The position numbers and the translations under genes were made by a program. From Planktomarina temperata RCA23 (GTDB lineage: Bacteria; Pseudomonadota; Alphaproteobacteria; Rhodobacterales; Rhodobacteraceae), in NCBI RefSeq assembly GCF_000738435.1, contig NZ_CP003984.1, positions 1,860,001 through 1,924,000 of the forward strand: a stretch of 64,000 nucleotides of DNA, given 5' to 3'. Below are positions 33,860 through 42,628 of this stretch, in pieces. Every line of letters starts with the position of its first letter. Position 1 is the stretch's first letter. The notes below the pieces were generated by a model. The model was not told where the DNA came from and did not search any database. It saw nothing but the letters and a program-made list of their open reading frames with translations.

Positions 33860-34859
33860 GGGCGCGTCCTCTGAGTTTTGCTGTCATTGCCGCCAAAATG
33901 GACAGGGCAATCTCTGCCGGTGTGCGGCTGCCGATGTCGAGCCCCACCGGCCCTTGAATTCGGGCAAACTGCGCCGCGCTCACCCCCAGCTCCAGCATGG
34001 ACTGGCGACGCTTGGCATGGGTGCGGGTGGATCCCAATGCCCCGATATAGAATACATCGCTTGCAACTGCGTGTTGCAACGCGGGCGTGTCCATTTTGGG
34101 ATCATGCGTCAGAGTCACAAAGGCTGTGCGCCCATCGAGCGCCAGTCTGGCCAAAGCCTCCTCTGGCCAGTCGACAATCACCTCATGCCCATCAAAACGG
34201 GCCGGGCTTGCGAAACTGTCGCGCGGATCAATGATGGTCACGAGATAGCCCGCCATCTGCGCCATTGGGGCCAAATATTGCGCAATATGCACCGCGCCCA
34301 TGATCACCAAGCGCAGGGGCACGGTTTGCACATAGGTGAAGACATCCCCCGCAAGCCCGACACCGGCCTCAAAAACGGCAAGGTCAGTTTGCGCCAAAAT
34401 CAATTCGCGCTGCCAGCTGGACAAGTCCAACCTCACTGCAATAGGCTGTCGGGCTGATTGCGCTTCAACAAGACGCTCCAGCATGGCCGGATCCACACCC
34501 TGACCCTGCCCCACGGGCTCGACCACCAGTTCAATCTCACCGCCACAGGCCAGCCCGACAGCGAAAGCATCCGCATCGGCAACCCCGTAGCGCAGGCGTC
34601 GGCACTGCCCCGCCTCCAATGCCTCCAGCGCCTCCAAGACCACCGCGCCTTCAACGCAGCCGCCTGAGACAGACCCGTGAAAGCTGCCATCTGCGCAAAT
34701 CAACATCTGAGCGCCAACGGGCCGAGGCGCAGATCCCCATGTGGCCATAACCGTCGCCAGCGCCACAGGCTGCCCCTGCCGGTGCAGCCGCAAGGCCATT
34801 GCTGTCATCTCTTCTGCGACTGCCATTTCAACGGCCCCATTGTTTTCCAAATACCACAT
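33852..34859 (-). CDS. XdhC/CoxI-family protein
   Basis: A 335-residue protein with an N-terminal XdhC domain (TWGSAPRPVGAQM, GSVSGGCVEGAV with C68) and a C-terminal Rossmann domain (LRLVIMGAVHIAQYLA, GALGSTRTHAKR). XdhC binds molybdenum cofactor and promotes its sulfuration for insertion into xanthine-dehydrogenase-type enzymes. No xdhAB or coxLMS gene is nearby; instead its stop overlaps the reductive dehalogenase start by 8 bases (ATGGCTAA). Either it serves a distant molybdoenzyme or it acts on the dehalogenase in an undescribed way. The start could also be ATG 34826. Confidence 0.85.
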   Translation of the reverse strand: MWYLENNGAVEMAVAEEMTAMALRLHRQGQPVALATVMATWGSAPRPVGAQMLICADGSFHGSVSGGCVEGAVVLEALEALEAGQCRRLRYGVADADAFAVGLACGGEIELVVEPVGQGQGVDPAMLERLVEAQSARQPIAVRLDLSSWQRELILAQTDLAVFEAGVGLAGDVFTYVQTVPLRLVIMGAVHIAQYLAPMAQMAGYLVTIIDPRDSFASPARFDGHEVIVDWPEEALARLALDGRTAFVTLTHDPKMDTPALQHAVASDVFYIGALGSTRTHAKRRQSMLELGVSAAQFARIQGPVGLDIGSRTPAEIALSILAAMTAKLRGRAHG

Positions 34860-34939
34860 AAGCTGCCAAGGCAGACTACGAGCAATCGCAGCGACCTGTC
34901 CAGCGGCGCCTCACATCTTCTGCGGTCTTGCCCAGCGCA

Positions 34940-35830
34940 TCACTCTGCAGCTAAGCCATTGCGGGCCAAAAGCTCAAGATAAAGCGCCGCATGATCCAAG
35001 CCTGCGCCATCCATCTCGTGCACCAAATGATCAAAACGGTCACGGGTATTTTGCAAACTGGGCAAGCGCAGCCCGAAACTCTCCGCTTCGGCCAAGGCAT
35101 TGTTGAGGTCTTTGAGCTGCAATGTGCACAGACCGCCGGGGGTGAAATCCATTGTCGTCATACGTGCACCGTGCAATTGCAAAATCGTGCTGTCAGCAAA
35201 TCCACCTTTCAAAGCCGCGCGCACAGCTGCAGGATCAGCGCCGCCTTTTTGCAGCATCAACATCGCTTCCGCCACAGCCCCAATGGTGATGCCGACGATG
35301 GCTTGATTGGCCAATTTTGCCAATTGCCCCGCGCCAATCGGCCCAACATGCACCGGTCGCCCCATGGCGCTCAGCGCGGGCGCAACAGTCTCGAAATCCT
35401 CTGGCGCGCCACCGGCCATAATCGCCAGGCTGGCCTCCTCGGCGCCCTTGGTCCCGCCGGACACTGGCGCATCCACATAAGACACACCCAGCTGCGCCAA
35501 ATCTTCAGCTGCGGCCCGGGCCTCTTCAGGTTTGATGGATCCCATCTCTACCCAGACCGTGCCAGGCCGCACGGCGGCGCGCAGCGCCGGGTCAGATTGC
35601 ACCAACACCCCAGTCGGCCCATCCGACAGCATGGAGATGACGATATCTGCCTCAGCGACCGCCGCGGCCGCATGCTCCGCCACAACAGCCCCAAAGGCGC
35701 TCAAGGCCATAGCCTTTGCAGCCGTACGGTTCCAGACCCGTGTTGAAAACCCTGCTTGGCACAAGTTCCGCGCCATAGGCGCACCCATAAGCCCTGTTCC
35801 CAAGACTGCGATCTTCTGATGGTTTGACAT
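34940..35830 (-). CDS. NAD(P)-dependent beta-hydroxyacid dehydrogenase (HIBADH family), second copy
   Basis: A 296-residue relative of 3-hydroxyisobutyrate dehydrogenase and tartronate semialdehyde reductase: IAVLGTGLMGAPMARNL, DAPVSGGTKGAEE and catalytic lysine in GAGQLAKLANQ. It is clearly distinct from the 13.2-kb homologue. ATG 35830 has AAGGG upstream. It is 80 bases upstream of the XdhC gene on the same strand, so an operon of dehydrogenase, XdhC and dehalogenase is possible but not certain. Confidence 0.85.
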   Translation of the reverse strand: MSNHQKIAVLGTGLMGAPMARNLCQAGFSTRVWNRTAAKAMALSAFGAVVAEHAAAAVAEADIVISMLSDGPTGVLVQSDPALRAAVRPGTVWVEMGSIKPEEARAAAEDLAQLGVSYVDAPVSGGTKGAEEASLAIMAGGAPEDFETVAPALSAMGRPVHVGPIGAGQLAKLANQAIVGITIGAVAEAMLMLQKGGADPAAVRAALKGGFADSTILQLHGARMTTMDFTPGGLCTLQLKDLNNALAEAESFGLRLPSLQNTRDRFDHLVHEMDGAGLDHAALYLELLARNGLAAE

Positions 35831-35924
35831 AACTTGACCCTTTGTAAGCAACGCGGGCCTGCCGCCCTTGGCGCATTTGTGCGGCTGGGTTTGGCAAATT
35901 GCAACAGCTTAAGTCACCTAACAA

Positions 35925-36141
35925 GGACCTCTGTATAACCCAACCGCCAAGCCAAACACTTTGCCCGGTGGCAACACCGGGCTGCGCCTGCCTGCCCCCC
36001 GGTAGGCGCATTCACCATCTGGGTATACTGATATATATTTTTATTGCACAAATTTTGCAGTGACTTCGCCACCAAACATATGCGCCCGCCCAGGCAGGCA
36101 CTGCCCTCATTTCGTGTTGAGATGGTGTTATGCAGATGTCT
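35925..36141 (-). repeat. Miniature element copy B (about 217 bp, inverted relative to A and C)
   Basis: Ends are GGACCTCTGTATAAC (left) and GTTATGCAGATGTCT (right), an imperfect 15-bp terminal inverted repeat. The reverse complement aligns with copy A over its whole length, including the middle (TATATCAGTA, TGAATGCGCCT), and with both ends of copy C. No coding capacity. It lies between the HIBADH gene and the divergent sugar-acid operon and so may affect their promoters. Confidence 0.72.
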
Positions 36142-36291
36142 TTTAGAGGTTCTGACCGCCCCCCATGGCGCCCAGCCTATGGCACCGAAGCGCCATGGCT
36201 ATAAAATTACAGATTTGTTCCAAAACCTTATTGCCTAATGGTAAAGAGCCATGCACATTCACCATCTCAAAATACAAGACAGGAGGTCCAG
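36142..36291 (+). promoter_or_regulatory. Upstream region of the SDR operon
   Basis: About 150 bases between miniature element B and the SDR start, with no gene. A near-perfect AGGAGGT lies 5 bases before ATG 36292. No unambiguous -35/-10 pair or operator could be picked by eye. The whole 35831-36291 interval therefore holds only element B and promoter DNA. Confidence 0.4.
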
Positions 36292-37032
36292 ATGGGACGA
36301 CTTTCAGGAAAACGCGCTTTGGTAACCGCCGCAGGACAAGGCATTGGCAGAGCCACCGCTTTGGCCATGGCCGCTGAAGGCGCCAAAGTCTTTGCCACAG
36401 ACATTAATCCTGAGACTTTGGCTGAGGTGCAAAGTGCCTGCACGGGGCAAATGGAAACCTATGTGCTCGACGTGCTTGACGCGACCTCAACCCGTGAGGG
36501 CATCGACCGCGCGCAGCCAGATATTTTGTTTAATGGCGCGGGCTTTGTGCATCACGGGACCATAATCGATGCCACGGAAGATGAATGGGATTTTGCATTC
36601 AACCTCAATGTCCGCTCGATGATGCGCACCATCCAAGCCGCGCTACCGGGTATGCTGGAACGTGGGGGCGGCTCGATTATCAATATGTCCTCCGCCTGTT
36701 CCTCTATTATTGGCGCTCCCAATCGCTTTATCTACGGCACAACCAAAGCGGCCGTGATCGGCCTGACCAAATCCGTGGCCATGGATTACATCAAACAGGG
36801 GATTCGCTGTAATGCAATTTGTCCCGGCACTGTTGAAAGCCCCTCTCTACATGACCGTCTGCGGGCCACTGGAGATGAGGTGCAAGCCATGAAAGACTTT
36901 GTTGCCCGCCAACCCATGGGCCGCATTGGCACAGCCGAAGAAATAGCAGCCCTTGCAGTTTACCTAGGTTCGGATGAAAGTGCCTTCACAACCGCCACAA
37001 CACAGGTTATTGATGGCGGCTGGTCAAACTAA
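36292..37032 (+). CDS. SDR-family dehydrogenase, probably acting on a 2-keto-3-deoxy sugar acid
   Basis: A 246-residue classical short-chain dehydrogenase: [12 protein letters not shown] cofactor loop, NGAG, and catalytic S134, Y148 and K152. It resembles 2-keto-3-deoxy-L-fuconate dehydrogenases. The next two genes encode an IlvD/Edd dehydratase and an FAH-family hydrolase, so the likely reaction is oxidation of a 2-keto-3-deoxy-aldonate to the 2,4-diketo compound (inference from the known L-fucose/L-rhamnose non-phosphorylative route). ATG 36292 follows AGGAGGT. Confidence 0.87.
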   Translation: MGRLSGKRALVTAAGQGIGRATALAMAAEGAKVFATDINPETLAEVQSACTGQMETYVLDVLDATSTREGIDRAQPDILFNGAGFVHHGTIIDATEDEWDFAFNLNVRSMMRTIQAALPGMLERGGGSIINMSSACSSIIGAPNRFIYGTTKAAVIGLTKSVAMDYIKQGIRCNAICPGTVESPSLHDRLRATGDEVQAMKDFVARQPMGRIGTAEEIAALAVYLGSDESAFTTATTQVIDGGWSN

Positions 37033-37073
37033 TCACTGGCGACCAAAATTTTAACTTAACGAGGACGATCCGC

Positions 37074-38861
37074 GTGTCAGATATCAAACCGAAATTGCGA
37101 TCCCAACAGTGGTTCAACAATCCCGACAATCAAGAGATGACAGCGCTCTATCTCGAACGCTATCTCAACTACGGCCTGACACGCCACGAGCTACAATCGG
37201 GCAAGCCTATCATTGGCATTGCCCAGACCGGCAGCGACCTTAGCCCCTGCAATCGCCACCATATTGAACTGTCCAAACGGGTGCGTGATGGGGTCATTGC
37301 CGCCGGCGGCACGGTGATTGAAATTCCGGTGCATCCCATTCAGGAAACCGGCAAACGCCCAACGGCCATGTTGGACAGAAACCTGGCCTATCTGTCTTTG
37401 GTGGAAACCCTATTTGGCTATCCGATTGATGGGGTTGTGCTGAATATCGGCTGTGACAAAACCACGCCGGCTTTGTTGATGGCGGCCGCGACCGTCAATA
37501 TCCCTGCCATTGCCCTATCCGTTGGCCCAATGCTCAACGGGTGGTTCGGCGGCAAGCGCACGGGCTCTGGCACGATCGTTTGGAAGGCCCGCGAGATGCA
37601 GGCCGCAGGTGAAATCGATGATGACGGCTTTATGGATATGGTGGCCTCCTCAACGCCTTCTGTTGGCTACTGCAACTCCATGGGCACCGCCACGACGATG
37701 AACTCTCTGGCCGAGGGGCTTGGTATGCAATTGCCCGGCTCCGCCGCCATCCCAGCACCCTATCGCGAGCGCGGGCAGATCAGCTATGAAACCGGGCTGC
37801 GGATTGTCGATATGGTGCATGAGGATTTGCGACCTGACCGAATCATGACCCGCGAAGCCTTTGAGAACGCCATTGTCATCAATTCAGCCATCGGCGGCTC
37901 GACCAATGCGCCAATTCACCTGAACGGCATCGCCAAACATCTCGGCGTGGCCTTGAACAATGATGATTGGCAAAAACTCGGCCATAGGGTGCCGCTTTTG
38001 GTCAACCTGCAACCGGCGGGCGAATATCTTGGCGAGGATTACCACCGGGCCGGTGGCGTGCCGGCGGTGATCGGCGAATTGCTCGCCGCAGGGCTGCTGC
38101 CGCATCCGGATGTCCTAACTGCCAATGGCAAAACCATTGCTGAGAATTGCCAAGATTGCCGCAGCACCAATACCGATGTGATCAAGCAAGTCACAGCGCC
38201 ACTGGTTGATGCTGCCGGCTTTATCAACTTGAAAGGCAATCTGTTCGACAGCGCGATCATGAAAACTTCGGTGATCTCACAAGAGTTTCGCAGGCGCTAC
38301 CTGTCTGATCCGGCCAACCCAAATTGCTTTGAAGGGCGCGCCATCGTCTTCGACGGGCCGGAACACTTCCACCGCGGCATTGATGATCCAAGTCTGAACA
38401 TCGATGAGAACTGCGTCCTAATCATGCGCGGCGCCGGACCAATTGGCTATCCCGGCGGGGCGGAGGTCGTAAATATGCGCCCGCCGTCCTATCTTTTGAC
38501 CAAGGGCATCACCTCCCTGCCCTGTTTGGGCGATGGGCGGCAATCGGGCACCTCTGGATCACCTTCAATCCTAAACGCCTCACCGGAAGCGGCAGATGGT
38601 GGCGGCTTGGGTCTGGTGCAAACTGGCGATATCATCCGGATTGATCTGAATGCCTGCACTGCCGATATGCTGGTTGAACCGGCCGAGCTTGAGCGCCGCA
38701 GGGCCGCTCTTGGCACGCGTCCCTTCACCCCTGACAGCCAAACCCCTTGGCAAGAATTGTTCCGCGAAAAAGTCAGACCCTTCTCAGAAGGCATGACTCT
38801 AGACGGGGCGCATGAATATCAAGACATCGCGCGCAAACATATGCCGCGTGACAACCACTAG
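37074..38861 (+). CDS. IlvD/Edd-family sugar-acid dehydratase
   Basis: A 595-residue iron-sulfur dehydratase. Motifs are [40 protein letters not shown] and [10 protein letters not shown], containing the likely cluster cysteines, and [12 protein letters not shown] near the C-terminus. The branch is closer to aldonate (xylonate, arabinonate, fuconate) dehydratases than to IlvD. It starts with GTG 8 bases after GAGGA. Flanked by an SDR and an FAH-family hydrolase, it should make the 2-keto-3-deoxy acid that the SDR oxidises. Confidence 0.87.
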   Translation: MSDIKPKLRSQQWFNNPDNQEMTALYLERYLNYGLTRHELQSGKPIIGIAQTGSDLSPCNRHHIELSKRVRDGVIAAGGTVIEIPVHPIQETGKRPTAMLDRNLAYLSLVETLFGYPIDGVVLNIGCDKTTPALLMAAATVNIPAIALSVGPMLNGWFGGKRTGSGTIVWKAREMQAAGEIDDDGFMDMVASSTPSVGYCNSMGTATTMNSLAEGLGMQLPGSAAIPAPYRERGQISYETGLRIVDMVHEDLRPDRIMTREAFENAIVINSAIGGSTNAPIHLNGIAKHLGVALNNDDWQKLGHRVPLLVNLQPAGEYLGEDYHRAGGVPAVIGELLAAGLLPHPDVLTANGKTIAENCQDCRSTNTDVIKQVTAPLVDAAGFINLKGNLFDSAIMKTSVISQEFRRRYLSDPANPNCFEGRAIVFDGPEHFHRGIDDPSLNIDENCVLIMRGAGPIGYPGGAEVVNMRPPSYLLTKGITSLPCLGDGRQSGTSGSPSILNASPEAADGGGLGLVQTGDIIRIDLNACTADMLVEPAELERRRAALGTRPFTPDSQTPWQELFREKVRPFSEGMTLDGAHEYQDIARKHMPRDNH

Positions 38862-38871
38862 GAGTTTTTTT

Positions 38872-39720
38872 ATGAAATTAGTCCGCTATGGCGACACTGG
38901 CGCAGAGCGCCCCGGTTTGATCGATCCCGAAGGTGTGCTGCGCGACCTTTCGGATCATGTGACAGATATCAACGCAAGCGTGCTCGGCGATGCGGCCTTG
39001 GCCCGCCTGCGGGCGCTGGACCCAAGCGCCTTGCCTGCGGTCAACGGGTCACCGCGCCTAGGCCCAGTTGTGGGCGATATCGGCAAGTTTCTCTGCATCG
39101 GTTTGAATTATTCCGACCACGCCGCAGAAACCGGAGCCGCCATCCCTGAACATCCCATTTTGTTTTTCAAAGCCAATTCCGCCATCGTGGGCGCCAATGA
39201 TGATGTGGTAATGCCGCGCGGCTCGACCCATACCGATTGGGAAGTGGAACTTGGCGTAGTGATTGGCACAGCGGCAAAATATGTCAGCGAAGACGAGGCT
39301 TTGAACCATGTGGCCGGCTATTGCATCGTCAACGATGTGTCAGAGCGGCACTTTCAAACGCAGCTGACCGGGCAATGGACCAAGGGCAAAAGCTGTGACA
39401 CCTTCGGCCCCACCGGCCCCTATCTCGTCACGCGCGATGAAATTGCCGATCCGCAGGCTCTCGACATGTCATTGGATGTGAACGGCAAACGCATGCAAAC
39501 CGGCAATACGGCGACCATGATCTTCACGGTCGCGCAAATTATCAGCCATCTGTCCCAGCTCATGACGCTCCACCCCGGAGATGTCATCACCACCGGAACC
39601 CCTCCGGGCGTGGGGATGGGCATGAAACCGGAGCCGGTCTACCTCAAGCCCGGCGATGTGATGGAGCTTGAAATCTCTGGCCTGGGCAAGCAGCGCCAAA
39701 CCGTGCGCCAAGACGCATAA
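38872..39720 (+). CDS. Fumarylacetoacetate hydrolase-family protein
   Basis: A 282-residue metal-dependent C-C bond hydrolase: GLNYSDHAAETGA, DWEVELGVVIG and VNDVSERHFQ carry the Glu/Asp metal ligands, with KGKSCDTFGPTGPYLV and GTPPGVGMG. It is similar to 2,4-diketo-3-deoxy-L-fuconate hydrolase and to proteins annotated as ureidoglycolate lyase. By context it should split the 2,4-diketo acid made by the SDR into pyruvate and a hydroxyacid. ATG 38872 has GGAG upstream; the longer frame overlaps the dehydratase gene. Confidence 0.87.
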   Translation: MKLVRYGDTGAERPGLIDPEGVLRDLSDHVTDINASVLGDAALARLRALDPSALPAVNGSPRLGPVVGDIGKFLCIGLNYSDHAAETGAAIPEHPILFFKANSAIVGANDDVVMPRGSTHTDWEVELGVVIGTAAKYVSEDEALNHVAGYCIVNDVSERHFQTQLTGQWTKGKSCDTFGPTGPYLVTRDEIADPQALDMSLDVNGKRMQTGNTATMIFTVAQIISHLSQLMTLHPGDVITTGTPPGVGMGMKPEPVYLKPGDVMELEISGLGKQRQTVRQDA

Positions 39721-39733
39721 CCAACAAGGCACG

Positions 39734-39763
39734 CCCCACCTGTGAGGCCGCTCATGGGTGGGG
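39734..39763 (+). terminator. Hairpin after the sugar-acid operon
   Basis: Stem CCCCACC / GGTGGGG with a nested inner stem TGAG-GCCG-CTCA, 13 bases after the hydrolase stop. No U-tract follows, so it may be a 3'-end stabiliser or a Rho-dependent end. Confidence 0.5.
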
Positions 39764-39792
39764 AGATCCAAATGTGACCCCTCTGCCCTCGC

Positions 39793-40119
39793 ATGACTGC
39801 CATTTCCACCATACGCAATCTTGGACCGGCCATGGAAGCCGAGTTAAATGCGGCCGGCATCCCGACCGCGGAGGCCTTGCGGGCCTGCGGCGCAGATGAG
39901 GCCTACCGCCGATTGCTTCGCTCCGGCGCGCGGCCGCATTTCATCGCCTATTATGTACTGCACATGGCGCTGCAAGGCCGCCCATGGAACGATTGCAAAG
40001 GCGCGGAGAAAGCGGCCCTGCGCGGGGATTTCGACGCGCTGGTCGCCGAGCACCGGGGGCTCAACGATCATGGCATTGAAAAAATCCTAGATTGCATCGG
40101 CACAGGCCTGCGGCGATAA
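39793..40119 (+). CDS. TfoX C-terminal domain protein
   Basis: A 108-residue stand-alone TfoX_C (PF04994-like) protein: STIRNLGPAMEAELNAAGIP is a helix-hairpin-helix-like start, followed by AYRRLLRSG and a central helical region. The N-terminal half of full Sxy/TfoX is missing, as is common in alphaproteobacteria. Full TfoX proteins regulate competence; the role of the stand-alone domain is unknown. It converges on ndk with two hairpins between. Confidence 0.8.
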   Translation: MTAISTIRNLGPAMEAELNAAGIPTAEALRACGADEAYRRLLRSGARPHFIAYYVLHMALQGRPWNDCKGAEKAALRGDFDALVAEHRGLNDHGIEKILDCIGTGLRR

Positions 40120-40128
40120 AAAAGGCCA

Positions 40129-40166
40129 CACCCCGAAGGGTGCAGCCCAAAAACCCGATGGGTTTT
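40129..40166. terminator. Double hairpin between tfoX-C and ndk
   Basis: Two stem-loops: CACCC-CGAA-GGGTG at 40129-40142 and AAAACCC-GAT-GGGTTTT at 40150-40166. The second has A- and T-runs on both sides and can work as a Rho-independent terminator in both directions, ending ndk (stop at 40169) and tfoX-C. Confidence 0.8.
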
Positions 40167-40168
40167 AT

Positions 40169-40591
40169 TTAGCCAACCAGTTCGAGACCGGAAAAGAAAT
40201 AGGCAATCTCTTGTGCGGCAGTCTCGGGCGCATCTGAGCCATGCACGGAGTTTTCACCGACGGATTCGGCAAATTCTGCGCGGATGGTGCCGGCGGCGGC
40301 ATCTGCGGGATTGGTTGCGCCCATGACTTCACGGTTCTTGGCAATGGCGCCTTCGCCTTCCAAAACCTGCGCCACAATGGGAGCAGAGGCCATGAATTCG
40401 CACAGCTCACCGTAAAACGGGCGCTCTTTATGCACCGCATAGAATTCACCGGCCTGAGCCATGGTCAAATGAATGCGTTTTTGCGCCACGATGCGCAGGC
40501 CAGCCTCTTCAAATTTGGCATTGATCTTGCCGGTCAGGTTGCGGCGGGTTGCATCAGGTTTGATGATTGAGAATGTGCGTTCCAGAGCCAT
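40169..40591 (-). CDS. ndk: Nucleoside-diphosphate kinase
   Basis: Transfers the terminal phosphate between nucleoside triphosphates and diphosphates. The 140 residues are the exact family length when started at ATG 40591. Motifs are [13 protein letters not shown] at the N-terminus and [12 protein letters not shown] with the phospho-histidine near the C-terminus. An in-frame TTG two codons earlier is not needed. It stands alone. Confidence 0.97.
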   Translation of the reverse strand: MALERTFSIIKPDATRRNLTGKINAKFEEAGLRIVAQKRIHLTMAQAGEFYAVHKERPFYGELCEFMASAPIVAQVLEGEGAIAKNREVMGATNPADAAAGTIRAEFAESVGENSVHGSDAPETAAQEIAYFFSGLELVG

Positions 40592-40743
40592 GTTCAAGGG
40601 CCTTTCTATTGCGGATTGATATTGTCCGGCGCGTTAGCATGCGGCGCGCGGATTGGAAAGCCTTGATTGCAGCGGGCGCGGCGGCGGCGGGCCAGATTGC
40701 GCGGGCCGGCGCAATAGGCTAACCTGCGCCATATTCGGACAAA

Positions 40744-42597
40744 ATGATTTCCATGCAGATAGAAAAATATAATAAACCCGCTGAACTGAGATTGATCCAA
40801 GCCTGCCGCAAGGGGGACGATACAATATTCAGTATGGAACGGCCCGAAGAGGGCAGTGCCGACAACACCATCCGCGCCGGGCTGATCCGGGCGCTCTTGC
40901 TCGGCACCGGCGATTGCAATCCCACGGCCCGCGGGCTGCGGATTGAAGGTGCATGGATCACAGGCAAGCTGGATCTTGAGGGCGAGGCCCTGCTGGTGCC
41001 GCTGGGGCTGATCCATTGCACCCTTGAAGAGGATGTCCTGCTGATGGACTGCACCCTTCCCGCGCTCGACATGTTAGGCACTCATTTGGCCAAACTGAAT
41101 GCCTTCCGCCTGCACTGTAAAGGGCCGCTGTACCTGCGGGATGGATTTCAAGCAACCGGTCTGGTCGATCTCAGCGGCGCTGAGATTGGCGGGCAGCTGG
41201 CCTGCGCCGGCGGCAAGTTTTTGGCAGAGGATATGGCGCTGAACTGCACTGGCATATCAGTCGGGGCGGATGTATTTTTGAGCGGCGGATTTGCGGCCCA
41301 AGGCGAGGTCAATCTGGGCGGCGCGAAGATTGACGGGCAACTGGCCTGTACCGGCGGCAAGTTTTTGGCGGAGCGTATGGCGCTGAACTGTAATGCTATA
41401 ACAGTTGGGGCGGATGTGTTTTTGCGGACCGGATTTGAGGTCAAAGGAAAGGTCAGTCTGGTCGGCGCGAAGATTGACGGGCAGCTGTCCTGCAACGGCG
41501 GCAAGTTTTTGGCAGAGCGTAAGGCGCTGAACTGCAATGCCATAACAGTCGGGGCGGATGTATTTTTGAGCGGCGGATTTGAGGCCCGGGGCTGGATAGA
41601 TCTGAACGGGGCGGTGATTGCCAGAAATTTGTGGATATCCGGCGCCACCCTCACCAAGGGTTTAGTTGCTCAAGGAATGCGGGTGCGGGCCGGGTTTTTC
41701 TGGCGGAATGTAAAGGGCGACGGGATCACGGTTGATTTGAGAGACGCCCATGTTGGCACCCTGTACGATAGTCCCGGCTCTTGGCAATCTGTAAAAAAAT
41801 TGCGCCTGTCCTCCTTTCGCTATGACCGGATCGAAAGCGACATCGATGTGCAGGAACGCTTGGACTGGCTGGCCAAACATGACGCTACTGCCCGACGTTT
41901 CTCCCCGCAACCCTATGTGCAACTGGCCAATGTCTTGCGCCGACAGGGGTTTGCCGGGGATGCCGCGCGGGTCTTGGTGCGGCGTGAAGACAAGCAGCGG
42001 CTTCAAGAATATCTGGATGGCCAAGCCGCGCATAAACGATCACGCGACCATTTGAACGGTGATCTGCGCCCGGCAGCCGCCTCCGTTTGGGCAGATGGAA
42101 AATATGTCCTGAATGTGCTAAAATACCTTGCGGGTTGTCTATTTGGCCTGATGTTCGGATATGGGCACCAGCCCTCGCGGGTGTTGTTTTGGATCGCCGT
42201 TATCTTGGCGATCACCATCTGTTTTGCCCAGCAAATCCACATCCACGGGCAGTTTGCGCCGACCTCCTCGGTGGTCTTGACCTCGCAGGACTGGCTGGAC
42301 AGTTTCCCAACGGAGCCCCTCCACCCCGACTCGCCGCTCTGGCGCGCGCAGATGGACGCTTGGGCGCAGACCACATCCGGGCGCGACTATACAAGCTTTA
42401 GCGCCTTTCTCTATGCGCTCGATTTATTTATCCCGCTGGATGCTTTGGGGCAGGAAAAAAATTGGGCGCCCTCAGCCGAACGGGGCTGGTGGGGCGAATG
42501 GGGCCACCGGCTGCGCTGGCTTGTGCAAATGGCCGGCTGGGTGATTACAGCCATCGGCGCGGCGGTGGTCACCGGGTTGATCGGTCGGCGGGATTGA
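40744..42597 (+). CDS. Unrecognised membrane protein with beta-helix-like tandem repeats
   Basis: A 617-residue protein. Residues 1-100 are mixed. Residues about 133-300 consist of three near-identical 48-residue repeats plus a partial one (IDGQLxCxGGKFLAExxALNC then VGADVFL), whose regular Gly/hydrophobic pattern suggests a right-handed beta-helix similar to pentapeptide or bactofilin folds. Residues 320-450 are charged and helical. Hydrophobic segments lie at about 455-475, 480-497 and 592-613, so the repeats are probably cytoplasmic and the C-terminal third anchors the protein. No family or function is recognised. The start may be ATG 40744 or 40753; neither has a clear ribosome-binding site. 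Confidence 0.75.
   Translation: MISMQIEKYNKPAELRLIQACRKGDDTIFSMERPEEGSADNTIRAGLIRALLLGTGDCNPTARGLRIEGAWITGKLDLEGEALLVPLGLIHCTLEEDVLLMDCTLPALDMLGTHLAKLNAFRLHCKGPLYLRDGFQATGLVDLSGAEIGGQLACAGGKFLAEDMALNCTGISVGADVFLSGGFAAQGEVNLGGAKIDGQLACTGGKFLAERMALNCNAITVGADVFLRTGFEVKGKVSLVGAKIDGQLSCNGGKFLAERKALNCNAITVGADVFLSGGFEARGWIDLNGAVIARNLWISGATLTKGLVAQGMRVRAGFFWRNVKGDGITVDLRDAHVGTLYDSPGSWQSVKKLRLSSFRYDRIESDIDVQERLDWLAKHDATARRFSPQPYVQLANVLRRQGFAGDAARVLVRREDKQRLQEYLDGQAAHKRSRDHLNGDLRPAAASVWADGKYVLNVLKYLAGCLFGLMFGYGHQPSRVLFWIAVILAITICFAQQIHIHGQFAPTSSVVLTSQDWLDSFPTEPLHPDSPLWRAQMDAWAQTTSGRDYTSFSAFLYALDLFIPLDALGQEKNWAPSAERGWWGEWGHRLRWLVQMAGWVITAIGAAVVTGLIGRRD
41140..41571 (+). repeat. Three direct 144-bp tandem repeats inside the membrane-protein gene
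   Basis: Units begin at about 41140, 41284 and 41428, with a partial fourth from 41572; the block GCGGATGTATTTTTG recurs at exact 144-base steps (41266, 41410, 41554). Units 2 and 3 are almost identical in DNA, so the repeat arose recently or is kept uniform by recombination. The reading frame is preserved, and copy number may vary between strains. Confidence 0.85.
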
Positions 42598-42628
42598 CCT
42601 TTCCTGCGCTTCGCGTCATGGGAGAGCC

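Noticed and set aside
34860-34939. Cobalamin riboswitch upstream of the XdhC-dehalogenase pair
   Set aside because: The 80-base gap is too short and no B12-box-like sequence was seen there or upstream of the methyltransferase operon.
35411-36300. tRNA, CRISPR array or prophage attachment site near the repeat elements
   Set aside because: No cloverleaf, no regular spacer-repeat pattern and no integrase were seen anywhere in the window.
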